From the NCBI GenBank assembly GCA_951812805.1, contig CATOSZ010000005.1, positions 310,001 to 374,000 of the forward strand: a stretch of 64,000 nucleotides of DNA, given 5' to 3'. This stretch comes from an uncultured Alphaproteobacteria bacterium (GTDB lineage Bacteria > Pseudomonadota > Alphaproteobacteria > GCA-2731375). The number at the start of each line of letters is the position of its first letter. Position 1 is the first letter of the stretch. Below the pieces are notes generated by a model. The model was not told the origin of the DNA. It did no database searches and saw only the letters and a list, made by a program, of their open reading frames with translations. Of the stretch, positions 50,785-62,803 are shown in pieces. Position numbers and translations under genes: made by a program.

Positions 50785-52398
50785 ATGGCTTTGAGCACTT
50801 CGAGCAAGGATCGCCGCGATGCGGCGTTCTCCGCCGTGATCAACGGCCTGCCCGCCTCGCATTTCGGCCCGGACGGACGCCATCGCGACGCCCTCGACGC
50901 GCTGCAAAGACAGTTCAACGGACGCATCGTCGTGCCCGGCGACACCGACTATGACCAGGACCGAAAACTGTCCAATCCGGTGTTCGACTTTCACCCGATG
51001 GCGATCATCTACTGCACGTCGGAGGTCGATGTCGGTCTCACGTTGCAGTTCGTGCGCAATCAGGGCGTCCCGTTTTCGCTGCGTTCCGGCGGTCACTGCA
51101 CGGCGGGATTCTCGGGCAGCAACGGCATCATGATCGACGTCAAGGCACTGAACGACATCCATATCGATGCCGAGGCTCTCACCGCCACGGTCGGCTGCGG
51201 CGTCGAGTTCGGCACATTTCAGCAGGCCCTCGATCACTATGGCCTCAACGTTCCGGGCGGCGAGTGTTCGGACGTCTGCGTCGGCGGCTATGTCCAGGGC
51301 GGCGGCTTCGGTTTCACAGCCGTGAAATACGGCGTCAGCTGCGACAACGTCATCGCGGCCCGCGTGATGCTGGCCGATGGCTCGATTCTGGTCGCGAACG
51401 AGGCCGTGAACCCGGACTTGCTCTGGGCGACCTGCGGCGGAACGGGCGGCAATTTCGGCGTGCTGCTCTCGGTGACCTATCGGCTGCACGAGTTCCGCAT
51501 CGGCTTCGGCTTCGCCGTCACCTGGGCCCTGGATACGCCCGTGAACATCGCCCTGGCGGCCGACGCCCTGATGACCATGCAAGCGCGCTACATGGTGGAT
51601 AGAACGTTCGGTCCCGACATGACGCTGCAGATCCACATCGGATTCCAAGATGTGGACGATGGCGACGCGATGGCACCGTTCCTGATGGTACGCGGGCTCT
51701 ATGCGGGCGATCCCGCGGACGGGCCGGGGCTGATCGCGCCGCTGAAAGGTTTGCCGGGGGTCGTGGCGGACCAGGGCTGGGAACAGGTCGCCAGCTTCTA
51801 TGTGCTGAACAAGATGCTGTTGAACCGGCCTCAGGGCATGCCGCCGATGCCCCCCGGACCCGATCCGCTGGAGGACAAGTCGTCACATTACGTCGCCCGC
51901 GACCTGACGCTCGCCGAGTGGACGGAAATGCTGACCTATATGACGACGTCGGTGCCGAACCGCGCCTTCGCCTATATGGAAGTCTATGGCGGCGCGATCC
52001 GCGAGGCGCCGCCCCTGAAGAACGCCTTCATCCATCGCGACGTCGCCTTCAACCTGGTGATGGACGTCTTCTGGAAGAGCGAGTCGGAGCGCGGCGAGAG
52101 CGAGGCGTTTCTGGCCGGTTGGAACAAAATGGTGCAGCCCTATTGGAACGGCCACATCTACCAGAACTATCCCTCGACGGACGAGCCGAACTATGCCACG
52201 GCATTCTGGGGCGAGGCCTATCCCGTTCTCCAACGCGTGAAGGCCAAGTACGATCCGCACGACCTGTTCACCTTCGCCCAGGCGGTACGCGGCGATGCAA
52301 CCGCCCAACTGCCGGGCGACACGCCGGCGAACGTCGCGAAAGCTCTGCAGTCGCCGCCTGTCGTCACAACGGGCCTGACGCCGTTCTCGGAAATGTAG
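50785..52398 (+). CDS. FAD-linked oxidase, berberine-bridge-enzyme type
   Basis: A 537-residue flavoprotein, start ATG 50785 after a GGGGGG stretch. The N-terminal FAD-binding domain contains FSLRSGGHCTAGFSGSNG, with His104 the likely 8-alpha-histidyl link, and GGECSDVCVGGYVQGGGFG, whose Cys161 could give a second covalent bond (bicovalent FAD). The C-terminal BBE domain is present: NYPSTDEPNYATAFWGEAYPVLQRVKAKYDPHDLF. Such oxidases act on sugars, alcohols or alkaloids and make H2O2. No export signal is seen. Convergent with the large cyclase-like gene; the pair is closed by a GC-rich hairpin. Confidence 0.9.
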   Translation: MALSTSSKDRRDAAFSAVINGLPASHFGPDGRHRDALDALQRQFNGRIVVPGDTDYDQDRKLSNPVFDFHPMAIIYCTSEVDVGLTLQFVRNQGVPFSLRSGGHCTAGFSGSNGIMIDVKALNDIHIDAEALTATVGCGVEFGTFQQALDHYGLNVPGGECSDVCVGGYVQGGGFGFTAVKYGVSCDNVIAARVMLADGSILVANEAVNPDLLWATCGGTGGNFGVLLSVTYRLHEFRIGFGFAVTWALDTPVNIALAADALMTMQARYMVDRTFGPDMTLQIHIGFQDVDDGDAMAPFLMVRGLYAGDPADGPGLIAPLKGLPGVVADQGWEQVASFYVLNKMLLNRPQGMPPMPPGPDPLEDKSSHYVARDLTLAEWTEMLTYMTTSVPNRAFAYMEVYGGAIREAPPLKNAFIHRDVAFNLVMDVFWKSESERGESEAFLAGWNKMVQPYWNGHIYQNYPSTDEPNYATAFWGEAYPVLQRVKAKYDPHDLFTFAQAVRGDATAQLPGDTPANVAKALQSPPVVTTGLTPFSEM

Positions 52399-52400
52399 CC

Positions 52401-52418
52401 GCCGGCCGACTGGCCGGC
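52401..52418. terminator. GC-rich hairpin between convergent genes
   Basis: GCCGGCC at 52401-52407 pairs perfectly with GGCCGGC at 52412-52418 around a four-base loop, directly between the two stop codons. There is no T-tract. Confidence 0.5.
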
Positions 52419-52423
52419 CCCGT

Positions 52424-55400
52424 TCAGGCGGTCGCGCCGACCGGCGTCGCGCTCACTTCCCGGCGTAGCGCCTCGGCCTCCCGCCACTCGGCGGAGAGCG
52501 GATCGTCCGCCCAATCGTGCAGCAAGTCCCCGAGGGCGGCCTGCGCCGCCGGCCGATCTCCGTCGTCCAGCTCGGCGCGGACCAAGGACAGCACGGCGCG
52601 CCGCTCATAGGTCGGCAAGCCGATGGACCTGGCGATCTCGATGGCCTTGCGGAACGCCGACAGGGCCTCTTGCAACCTGCCGGCCCTGGCCTTGATCAGC
52701 AGCTCGCCACGCACGCGATGCAATTCGGGCTCGATCCAGATCTCGCCGTAAGCGCCGTAGGAATCGATCGCCGTGTCGATGGCGCCGAGCCCGTCGGCCG
52801 GACGGTTGGCCATCGCATGGGCCTGGGCCAAAATCAGGAGGCCTCGCGTGCGGAAGGTGCCGTAGGCGAGCCGGTCGATCTCGCCGACCGCATGGCTACA
52901 GGTGGCGAGGCCTTCCTCCACCGCGCCGTCCCGGACCTGGAGGAAGCCCGACAGAACGCCGGTGATGGCGACCCAGACGGGAACATGATGCCGCTCGGCC
53001 ATGTCCCGCGCGACGGCGACCTCTTCGGCGAGCCGGTCCCAGTCGCACCGATAGTAGGACAGCACCGCGCTCCAGCCGTGCACGATGGTGATCTGGAACG
53101 GATTGCTCAACCGCTTGCCAATGGCGAGCGAGCGGTCCCGCCACGCGACCGCCTCGGCGCTCTCGCCACGCAGCCATTGGATGATCGCCACGCCCATCGC
53201 GCACATGAAACCGGGGTGCTGCCCGAGTGCCGAAAGCGCCGCATCATGCTCTTCGGGCGGATCGCTTTCATAGAGTTCCGCGCCCTCGCGAAGCAGATCG
53301 TAGGCCTCGGGCATCCGCCATTGCTGGTAGAGCGTGACACCGAGCGTCATGCAGGCCTTGATGCGAAGGTCGTTGTTGCCGAGCCGCGCCGCCAGGCCCT
53401 GCAGCAACTCACCGACCCCGTGCGCGTCGTCCTGGGCCCCACTGGCGGCGTAGTAACGCCACAGGCCGACCAGTGCGGGAAAGAGCTCTTCCGAATCCCG
53501 CACCCCCGTGGCGAGCGAACGCGCGCGGGAATAGGCCTGCTCCACCTCGGGCGAGCTTTGCCCCTGCGCCACCATCAGTGCGGCGCCCCGCGCCACCTGC
53601 AGCTGAAATTCACGCTGGTCCCGTTCGGCCGTGTCGTCGAGCAGGGAGAGCTGATTCAAGGCCGCCCTCAGATGGCCGAGTGCTTCCTTGTTCTCACAGC
53701 GGCTGATCGCGCGCTCGCCCGCGCGCTGCCAGAGCGTGATCGCCCTGTCGCTGTCGCCGGCCTCGGCGAAATGACGCGCCGGCGTCTCCGGTTCGTTGGC
53801 GAGCACTTCGGGGAAGTGCTCTTCGAGCGCGCCCGCGATCCGCTTGTGCAGGTGGCGACGGTCGTCGGCGATCAGGCTGGCGTAGGTGGCGTCGCGGAAG
53901 AGGGCGTGCTTGAACTCGTAGATCACCTCAGGGCTAGCCGCACGCTCGAAGATCAACTCGGCGTCGACCAGGCGATCGAGCGCCTCCCGCAGCGTGGAGG
54001 CCGGCGCCGTCGACACGGCCGCCATCAGGCCGTAGGAGAATTGCCGGCCGACGGCGGCGCCGATCTGCGCAACCTCCTTCGCCGAGGAGAGACGGTCGAG
54101 ACGGGCGATCAGAGACGCCCGCAAGGTCGGCGGAATGTCGACCGAGGTCATCGGGCCGCTCAACAGAAGCTCGTCGCCCTCTTGCTCGAGCAGTCCGCTC
54201 TCGAGCACGGTCTTGGTCAGCTCCTCGATGTAAAGGGGAATGCCGTCGGCCCGTTCGACGATTTGCGCGACGAGTTCCGTCCCCAACGGTTTGCCGGCAG
54301 CGACACCGACGACGAGGGCCACGGCCTCGGTGTTGTCGAGGCGGCCGAGCGCCGTCGACGAGACGTGGCCGTACCGCGGCCAGGGCGGCGTGAACTCCGG
54401 GCGCGCGGTGGCCAGGATCAGCAGGTTCAGGCCCGCCAGCCCGTCGACCACCAGCGACAACAGCTCCAGCGACGTGGCATCCATCCATTGCAGATCCTCG
54501 AAGATCAACAGGACCGGCCGTCGCGCGCACAACCCCTTCAGGTTGGCGAACAGCGCATCGAGTGTACGGCTCTTCAGCTGTTGCGGCGTGAGGTCCGGCG
54601 CCGGCACCCCCTCGCCATGAGGGATGGACAGCAGGGACGCATAGAGCGGCACGTCTTCCGCGAGGTCGGAACTCGAGCGTGCCAGCAACGCCTCCAGTTT
54701 CGCGAGCTTCTCCGCCGTGCCGTCGGCGCGGCCGATCCCGGCCACCCGATTGATCTGGCCGATGATCGGGTGCAGCGCGCTGTCCCGGTGGTAGGGCGAG
54801 CAATGATAGGTGAGGCAGGTATAGTCCTGGCCACGAAGTCGCTCCTCCATGGCGTGGCCGATCCGCGACTTGCCGATCCCCGCCTCGCCGGTGACGAGCA
54901 CGAGACGGCCCTGGCCCCGGCACGCCAGGTCCCAGCGCCGTTCGATCAGCTCGATCTCTTCGTCTCGCCCGAATATTTGCGATACGCCTTCCTGGTTGCG
55001 CGCTTCGAAGCGGCTTTCCTCCACGCTTACACGCAGCACGCGGCGAAGGTGGGCGGGTACCGCGAAACCCTTCACCGCATGCGATCCGAGGTCTTCGTAT
55101 TCGAAACGTCCGCCGACCAGTTCGTAGGTTGCGGTCGAGATCACCAAGGTGTCCGGCTCGGCCAGCGTCTGCAGCCGTGAGGCGAGGTTGGCCGTCTCGC
55201 CGATCACCGTATTGCGCTGGGCGACGCCGCCCGCGACGAGGTCGCCGATGACGACCTCGCCCGAGGCGATACCGATGCGGCATTGCAACCTCAGGTCCTC
55301 GGCCGGTCGCAATTTCCGGACGGCGTCGATGATCTCGAGGCCCGCGCGGACGGCCCGTTCGGCATCGTCCTCATGCGCCGTCGGATAGCCGAAATAGGCC

Positions 55401-55792
55401 AGGACTCCGTCGCCGAGATAGGCCCCGACCATGCCCTCGAGCCGCGTGATCTCGGCGGCACAGCAGGAAAGGAAGCTGGAGATGAGATCCCTGTTGGCCT
55501 CCGCATCCATCTGGGTGGAGAGCGCACTGGACCCGACCATGTCGCAGAACATCACGCTGATGTGGCGACGCTCCGCCTGCGCCTGCGGGGCGGGTTCCGG
55601 GATATCGGGTTTGGCGGGAGGCGCCACCCCGGCGGATGGGGACGGAAGCGCGACACCGCAATCGGAACAGAACTTCGCCGTCGCCGGATTGGCATGACCG
55701 CAGGAGGGACAGACGCGCGCGAGGGACATCCCGCACTCCATGCAAAACTTGAAGCCGTCCTCGACGTGGGACTGGCAGCCAGGACACTGCAT
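52424..55792 (-). CDS. zinc-ribbon/class III cyclase-like/ATPase/TPR signalling protein
   Basis: A 1122-residue protein. Residues 3-45 hold two zinc ribbons (Cys3/6/17/20 and Cys28/31/42/45). Residues about 75-255 are a class III nucleotide cyclase domain: metal Asp84 in FCDMVGSS and Asp128 in YLGDGVLAYFGYP, and transition-state Asn202 and Arg206 in GETANLASRLQ. The base-selecting Lys seen in related proteins (AKYMGDG) is Ala124 here. Residues about 275-530 are an AAA_16-type ATPase with Walker A GEAGIGKS at 302-309 and Walker B LLIFEDLQWMD. The C-terminal 500 residues are TPR-like helices. The family works as cytoplasmic sensors with unknown outputs. It is convergent with the BBE-type gene. 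Confidence 0.93.
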   Translation of the reverse strand: MQCPGCQSHVEDGFKFCMECGMSLARVCPSCGHANPATAKFCSDCGVALPSPSAGVAPPAKPDIPEPAPQAQAERRHISVMFCDMVGSSALSTQMDAEANRDLISSFLSCCAAEITRLEGMVGAYLGDGVLAYFGYPTAHEDDAERAVRAGLEIIDAVRKLRPAEDLRLQCRIGIASGEVVIGDLVAGGVAQRNTVIGETANLASRLQTLAEPDTLVISTATYELVGGRFEYEDLGSHAVKGFAVPAHLRRVLRVSVEESRFEARNQEGVSQIFGRDEEIELIERRWDLACRGQGRLVLVTGEAGIGKSRIGHAMEERLRGQDYTCLTYHCSPYHRDSALHPIIGQINRVAGIGRADGTAEKLAKLEALLARSSSDLAEDVPLYASLLSIPHGEGVPAPDLTPQQLKSRTLDALFANLKGLCARRPVLLIFEDLQWMDATSLELLSLVVDGLAGLNLLILATARPEFTPPWPRYGHVSSTALGRLDNTEAVALVVGVAAGKPLGTELVAQIVERADGIPLYIEELTKTVLESGLLEQEGDELLLSGPMTSVDIPPTLRASLIARLDRLSSAKEVAQIGAAVGRQFSYGLMAAVSTAPASTLREALDRLVDAELIFERAASPEVIYEFKHALFRDATYASLIADDRRHLHKRIAGALEEHFPEVLANEPETPARHFAEAGDSDRAITLWQRAGERAISRCENKEALGHLRAALNQLSLLDDTAERDQREFQLQVARGAALMVAQGQSSPEVEQAYSRARSLATGVRDSEELFPALVGLWRYYAASGAQDDAHGVGELLQGLAARLGNNDLRIKACMTLGVTLYQQWRMPEAYDLLREGAELYESDPPEEHDAALSALGQHPGFMCAMGVAIIQWLRGESAEAVAWRDRSLAIGKRLSNPFQITIVHGWSAVLSYYRCDWDRLAEEVAVARDMAERHHVPVWVAITGVLSGFLQVRDGAVEEGLATCSHAVGEIDRLAYGTFRTRGLLILAQAHAMANRPADGLGAIDTAIDSYGAYGEIWIEPELHRVRGELLIKARAGRLQEALSAFRKAIEIARSIGLPTYERRAVLSLVRAELDDGDRPAAQAALGDLLHDWADDPLSAEWREAEALRREVSATPVGATA

Positions 55793-55943
55793 CAGGCTTC
55801 ATTCCCCCCAATCAAAATCCGCGCGTATGAATCGTAAACGTCAGTGCGGTATACGCTACCCGGCCGCGGTCGCGACGACAACTGACGGTACGACGAGACG
55901 CCGTCCCAAAGGTGGCCGGAAGCGCGACGACGCGCGGCCGTGT

Positions 55944-56348
55944 TCAGGCCTCGGGATGGGGGATCAACCGGCAGACACAGCTCGCCGTGGCCAACAGATT
56001 GTCCGCCTCGTCGAGGATCCGCCCCTCGCAATAGACCGTGCGCCGGCCGCCGCCGGTGCGCACCGCTTCGCAGCGCACGCGGCCCTGGCCGACGGGCGCG
56101 ATGAAGTTTGTCGTCAACGACAACGTGATGGAGAACAGCCGCTCGCCCGTCGTCTCGCGCGGCACGGCGGCGATCGTCATGGTGATGTCCATCAACGCCG
56201 CGGTGGTCCCGCCATGGGCGACACCGGCCGCGTTGGTATGGGCCGGGCCGACGACCATCGCCGTCACCGCGCGGCCGTCGGCGCGCGCCGTGACGGTGAC
56301 GCCGAGTTCGCGGGCGAGTTCGCTTCCCGGATCGGGGTCGACGCTCAC
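55944..56348 (-). CDS. PaaI-type hotdog thioesterase
   Basis: A 134-residue hotdog-fold protein. It starts at GTG 56348, overlapping the mmsB stop by four bases (GTGA). The family motif is TNAAGVAHGGTTAALMDITMTIA, with the HGG turn and the catalytic Asp in MDIT, then FSITLSLTTNFIAPVGQGRVRCEAV and a CEGRILDEADNLLATASC strand. PaaI-type enzymes cleave acyl- or aryl-CoA thioesters. As the last gene of the valine operon it may release CoA from stalled intermediates. Confidence 0.88.
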   Translation of the reverse strand: MSVDPDPGSELARELGVTVTARADGRAVTAMVVGPAHTNAAGVAHGGTTAALMDITMTIAAVPRETTGERLFSITLSLTTNFIAPVGQGRVRCEAVRTGGGRRTVYCEGRILDEADNLLATASCVCRLIPHPEA

Positions 56349-57235
56349 CCCTCGCCCTGCAACATCTTGATGATGCCGGAGAAGTCCATCTGCGCGTTGC
56401 CGGCCCCCTCGAAGAGGGAGTAGGCGGCGAGCGCCGCGGCGCCGAGCGGCGTCGCCAGCTTGGCGCCCTGCGCCGCGTCCTGCGCGAGGCGCAGGTCCTT
56501 CGCCATCATCTCGACGGTGAAGCCCGGCTGATAGTCGCGGTTGGCGGGCGAGGTCGGCACCGGACCCGGCACCGGGCAATAGCTGGTCAGCGCCCAGGTC
56601 TGGCCCGAGGCGGTCTTGACGATATCGAACAGCGATTGCGCATCGAGGCCGAGGCGCTGGCCAAGGGTGAAGGCCTCGCCGGTGACGATCATTGCCGCGC
56701 CCAGGATCATGTTGTTGCAAATCTTGGCGACCTGGCCGGCGCCGGCGTCGCCCGCGTGGAAGATGTTGCCACCCATGATGTCGAGGATCGGCTTGGCCCG
56801 CGCGAAGGCCGCCGCCGTGCCGCCACACATGAAGGTGAGCGTGCCGGCCTCCGCCCCGCCGACACCGCCGGAGACCGGCGCGTCGATCATCTCGAAGCCC
56901 GCCGCCGCCGCCGCCGCATGCGCCGCGCGGGCGCTGTCGACGTCGATGGTCGAGGAATCGATCAGCAGCGTGCCCGCGGCGCTGGCGGCGATGACGCCGT
57001 CCTCGCCGGTATAGACGGCGCGCACGTGCCCGCCCGCCGGCAGCATGGTGACCACCATCTCGGCGCCGGCCACCGCATCGGCCACGGAGGCGGCGCGCCG
57101 CGCGCCCACCTGCACCACCAGGTTCAGCTTCTCCTCGTCCAGGTCGAAGGCGGCCAGCTCGTGGCCCGCCTGCACCAGATTGCGGGCCATCGGGCCGCCC
57201 ATGTTGCCGACGCCGATAAAACCGATCTTGGTCAT
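56345..57235 (-). CDS. mmsB: 3-hydroxyisobutyrate dehydrogenase
   Basis: A 296-residue NAD-dependent dehydrogenase oxidising 3-hydroxyisobutyrate to methylmalonate semialdehyde in valine breakdown. It opens KIGFIGVGNMGGPMARNLVQAGH (GxGxxG). The substrate signature is IDAPVSGGVGGAEAGTLTFMCGG, and the catalytic Lys is in GQVAKICNNMILGA. NRDYQPGFTVEMMAKDLRLAQDAA is the standard C-terminal part. The start at 57235 overlaps the upstream stop by four bases and its own stop overlaps the thioesterase start. Full length. Confidence 0.95.
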   Translation of the reverse strand: MTKIGFIGVGNMGGPMARNLVQAGHELAAFDLDEEKLNLVVQVGARRAASVADAVAGAEMVVTMLPAGGHVRAVYTGEDGVIAASAAGTLLIDSSTIDVDSARAAHAAAAAAGFEMIDAPVSGGVGGAEAGTLTFMCGGTAAAFARAKPILDIMGGNIFHAGDAGAGQVAKICNNMILGAAMIVTGEAFTLGQRLGLDAQSLFDIVKTASGQTWALTSYCPVPGPVPTSPANRDYQPGFTVEMMAKDLRLAQDAAQGAKLATPLGAAALAAYSLFEGAGNAQMDFSGIIKMLQGEG

Positions 57236-58316
57236 TGCCGCTCTCCCTCGTTGTCCGAAGCCGGATCCCCGGGCAACACCAGGTCGCCCCCGTCCGGCAT
57301 GATGTCGAAATATCGTGCGACGTCGCCCGCGGTGACCTCGCCCAGGCGCGCGGGCGACCAGCGGGGCGATTGATCCTTGTCGATCACCACCGCGCGCACG
57401 CCCTCGTACATGTCGTGCCCGGCGAGGCAGGTGAGCGCCATGCGAAACTCCATGCGCATCACATCGTTGAACGACAACCCGGCCCCGGCGCGGATCTGCC
57501 GGAAGGCGATCAGCAGGCTGGTCGGCGACTTGGCCGCGACGACGTCGTGTTGTTTCGCCGCCCATTCGCCGCCGTCGGCCGCCAACGCCGCCAGGATCGC
57601 CTCGACGGAGTCGTCCGCGAACAGGCAGTCGATCTCGCCGCGCACCGGATCCAGGCGGCCCGGCCCCGGATCCTCGGCGAAGCCGCCGACCAGGGCCCGC
57701 GCCGCCGCCAGGTCGCCCGGCGGCGCCGCGCGGAAGGCAGCCTCCAGCTCGTCCAGCCGCGCGCTCGGCACATAGGCGTCCGCGATGCCGAGGGCGAGGG
57801 CGTCGGCGTGCCCGATGCGCGCACCGGTCAGCGCCATGAACATTCCCGCCGCGCCCGGCAGGCGGGGCAGGAAATAGCCGCCGCCGACATCGGGGAACAG
57901 GCCGATGCCCGTCTCCGGCATCGCCAGCATCAGCCGTTCCGTCACCACGCGCAGGCCGCCGTGTACCGAGAGGCCGACACCGCCGCCCATGACGATGCCG
58001 TCCATCAGCGCGACATAAGGCTTGGCGAAATGGTGGATGCGGGCGTTCAGGCGGTATTCGTCGTGGAAAAAATCGCGCGGGTAGGCCTCCCCCGCCCGGC
58101 CGGCATCGTACAGGCGCTGGATATCGCCGCCGGCGCAGAAGGCGCGCTCGCCTTCCCCCTTGATCAGCACGGCCCGGCAGGCGTCGTCCGCGGCGGCCGC
58201 GACCAGGGCCGCATCGAAGCTGCGCGCCATCTCGAGGGTGAGCGCGTTCAAGGCCTTCGGGCGGTCGAGCGTCGCGACCAGAAGGCCCCCGCCCGACTCC
58301 AGCCGGAGATCCCCGC

Positions 58317-58320
<4 letters not shown>
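57232..58320 (-). CDS. 3-hydroxyisobutyryl-CoA hydrolase (enoyl-CoA hydratase family)
   Basis: A 362-residue crotonase-fold enzyme, longer than a hydratase and matching the HIBCH length. Oxyanion-hole blocks are [13 protein letters not shown] and [21 protein letters not shown]-type catalysis is indicated by [24 protein letters not shown] (Glu and Asp). The C-terminal helical part [38 protein letters not shown] is typical. It removes CoA from 3-hydroxyisobutyryl-CoA. Both ends overlap neighbours by four bases. Confidence 0.94.
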
Positions 58321-60682
<2,362 letters not shown>

Positions 60683-60732
60683 ACAGCGGGGCGTCGGCGA
60701 CAATATATCACAAATTTGTCACGGCTATGTGA

Positions 60733-60760
60733 TTGCAAGTGTTTTCCTGAACGCTATCTA
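60733..60760 (+). promoter_or_regulatory. candidate promoter for small exported protein
   Basis: TTGCAA at 60733-60738 and TATCTA at 60755-60760 with a 16-base spacer, 92 bases before the start codon. Judged by eye. Confidence 0.45.
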
Positions 60761-60851
60761 GTGGTCGAGACTCGGATGCATATACCGGGCATCGCGCTTC
60801 GGCGCGGTGTCGCCGGCCCGCTCACGGGGTCGGGATAACGAGGTGTCGAAA

Positions 60852-61169
60852 ATGATGATTTTGAAAAACATGGCGGCGGGCGCGGTTGCCGCGCTCGTCC
60901 TAGTGGCGACTCCGCTCGCGGCAGAGGCGCCGGACGCCGGCAAGTGCCTGCATCACGCCGAGATGGCGGTCTATCTCGATCGCGCCTTCAGCGAGGCGCG
61001 CGTCGCGGTGGCGCGGCTGGAGAACGGCAACAAGATGGAACTCTTCGCCTCGCGCCGGGGCAGCTGGACGCTGGTCGAGCGGCTGCCGGGCGGCGATAGC
61101 TGCATTCAGGCGCACGGCAGCCAGATGCAGGTGGAGCGCAAGAACGACACCAAGCGCCCCGCCGGCTGA
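60852..61169 (+). CDS. small exported protein, unknown function
   Basis: A 105-residue protein. ATG 60852 (with another ATG at 60855) follows an AGGTG ribosome site and gives a signal peptide (MMILKNMAAGAVAALVLVATPLAAEA). The mature part has two cysteines (GKCLHHAEM and DSCIQAH) that likely form a disulfide, and a GSWTLVERLPGGDSC strand. This small two-cysteine domain recurs in alphaproteobacteria beside unrelated genes; no function is known. It is convergent with the cytochrome P460 gene. Confidence 0.7.
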   Translation: MMILKNMAAGAVAALVLVATPLAAEAPDAGKCLHHAEMAVYLDRAFSEARVAVARLENGNKMELFASRRGSWTLVERLPGGDSCIQAHGSQMQVERKNDTKRPAG

Positions 61170-61183
61170 ACCGCCGCGCGTCG

Positions 61184-61822
61184 TCAGGGACGATATTTCC
61201 GCGGCACGTAATAGAGATAGTCGTATTTGGCTTTTATCTTGTGGCAGGCGTGGCAGTAGTCCATGTCGCGCGCGTTGTCGCCGGCGCTATCGCCCGCGAA
61301 GCTGCCGTCGGGCAGGATTTCGGCATACCGCCAATCGGCGGTCCTGGGACTTTTGCCCGGCGCCAGCTTTTCCATGATGAAGAGCGCGGCGCCGAACACC
61401 TCGCCCTCCTTGGTCACGGTGAAGCTGTCCTTGGCGAAGATGGCGCCGGCCGGCATCTGCACGCCGCGCGACATGGCGTCATAGCCCTTGGCCTTGGCGT
61501 TGGCGTAATTGTTGACGTAGCGGTTGCCGTGCGTCGCCGAGAGATAGGGCGCCTTGTTGTAGCGGCGCCATTTGCGAAACCGCTTGGCGGTGGTCGATTC
61601 CGACATCGCGTAGAAGGTCGTCAATTCCTCGGAAATCGACTGGTAGATTTGTTCCGCCTTCTCGGCGGTGAGCTGGCCTGGGTTTTCGATCGTGATGTGT
61701 TCGGTTTCCCGCAGCTCGCCATCGTCGGACTGCGCGCCGACGCCCGACGCCAGCGCCGCCACACCCAATAGGGCCACCAGCCCCACGATTCCACGCTTCA
61801 ACACCGACCGTTTCATCATCAT
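61184..61822 (-). CDS. cytochrome P460-family c-type heme protein
   Basis: A 212-residue periplasmic heme protein; three ATG codons in a row (61822, 61819, 61816) can serve as start. The signal peptide ends GVGA (about residue 30). The single c-type heme motif CHACH is near the C-terminus, followed by KIKAKYDYLYYVP, the P460 tail. Upstream blocks PAGAIFAKDSFTVTKEGEVFGAALFIMEKL and GKSPRTADWRYAEILPDG match the P460 fold. P460 proteins oxidise hydroxylamine or act in NO handling; the Lys that crosslinks heme in true P460 cannot be assigned. The gene is single. Confidence 0.88.
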   Translation of the reverse strand: MMMKRSVLKRGIVGLVALLGVAALASGVGAQSDDGELRETEHITIENPGQLTAEKAEQIYQSISEELTTFYAMSESTTAKRFRKWRRYNKAPYLSATHGNRYVNNYANAKAKGYDAMSRGVQMPAGAIFAKDSFTVTKEGEVFGAALFIMEKLAPGKSPRTADWRYAEILPDGSFAGDSAGDNARDMDYCHACHKIKAKYDYLYYVPRKYRP

Positions 61823-61969
61823 AGCGCCTCGTGTCCGGGCCCCCTCCTCATTCTGGTCACGCAGGCGCGGGGGGAACAGGGCCAATCCGACGCCTCACGC
61901 ACAGTTTATCATCCATTTCGTCGCTTGGAGGCGGGCACGAAATCGGCTAGTGAGAAACCGGTCGCCGAC

Positions 61970-62045
61970 GCCGGTGTAGCTCAGCTGGTAGAGCAGGGGT
62001 TTTGTAAACCTCAGGTCGGGGGTTCGAGTCCCTCCGCCGGCACCA
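61970..62045 (+). tRNA. tRNA-Thr (TGT)
   Basis: 76 nt with encoded CCA. The acceptor stem GCCGGTG pairs with CGCCGGC and the D stem is GCTC/GAGC. The anticodon stem GGGGT/ACCTC holds the loop TTTGTAA with anticodon TGT. The T arm has the GGTTCGAGTCC core. All arms fold. Confidence 0.95.
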
Positions 62046-62179
62046 TGATTTCCCACACAGCGGCAGTGCCACGATCGAGATGGGGGCGGCCGCCGGGACG
62101 CCCGACCTCGACCGCTTAAGCCCTTCTTAACCGCGTCTGGTTACGCTTGCGCAGGGTTAACGGCCCGCCGGGGAGGCCC

Positions 62180-62803
62180 ATGCGCATCGGTGTCGACTTC
62201 GACAATACTCTCGCCTGTTACGACGAGCTGTTCGCGGCGTTGGCGAGCGAGGAAGGCCTGCTGTCGCGCACGCCGCCCGGCGGCAAGCGCGGGGTGCGCG
62301 ATGCGGTTCGCAAGCTGCCGGACGGCGAGCTCGCCTGGCGCCGCCTCCAGGGCCTCGCCTATGGCCGCCACATGGCGCGGGCGACCTTGTTTCCAGGCGC
62401 GGGCGAAACGCTTGCCCGCTGGCGGGGCGAGGGCGCGCGGATTTTCATCATCAGCCACAAGACCCGGGTCTCCGCCGACGATCCCCGCGGCGTGGACCTG
62501 CGTCGCCAAGCCATGGCCTGGCTACGCGCGCACGATCTGGTGGGCGCGGAAACGGCACCGGTCCGCGCCGAGGACGTCTTCTTCAACGACAATCGCGCGG
62601 ACAAGCTCGCGCGGATTGCGCGGCTCGGCTGCGACCTCTTCGTCGACGACCTGGAGGAGGTGTTTCGCGAACCCGCCTTTCCCCCCGCCACCGTGGCGGT
62701 CCTGTTCGATCCGCACGGCACCACCACCGCCGCCGGCCCCTGGCATCGGATCGACGCCTGGTCCGAGCTGAACCGCAGGGAGGCCGCCGGTGCCGCCGCC
62801 TGA
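62180..62803 (+). CDS. HAD-superfamily hydrolase
   Basis: A 207-residue HAD protein from ATG 62180 (GGGGAGG ribosome site). Motif I is RIGVDFDNTLACYDELF with the nucleophile and general acid Asp pair. Motif II is IFIISHKTR. The acidic DLFVDDLEEVF motif IV closes the site. The cap is small, so a small phosphorylated sugar or nucleotide is the likely substrate. Its stop overlaps the next start by 14 bases, so it is co-transcribed with a phosphotransferase and a transketolase; together they suggest making or repairing a special sugar. Confidence 0.85.
   Translation: MRIGVDFDNTLACYDELFAALASEEGLLSRTPPGGKRGVRDAVRKLPDGELAWRRLQGLAYGRHMARATLFPGAGETLARWRGEGARIFIISHKTRVSADDPRGVDLRRQAMAWLRAHDLVGAETAPVRAEDVFFNDNRADKLARIARLGCDLFVDDLEEVFREPAFPPATVAVLFDPHGTTTAAGPWHRIDAWSELNRREAAGAAA

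Noticed and set aside
52517-55180. 887-codon open frame antisense to the cyclase-like gene
   Set aside because: It is a high-GC shadow: Arg/Gly/Pro-rich, no domain, no ribosome site, and fully covered by a gene with clear motifs on the other strand.
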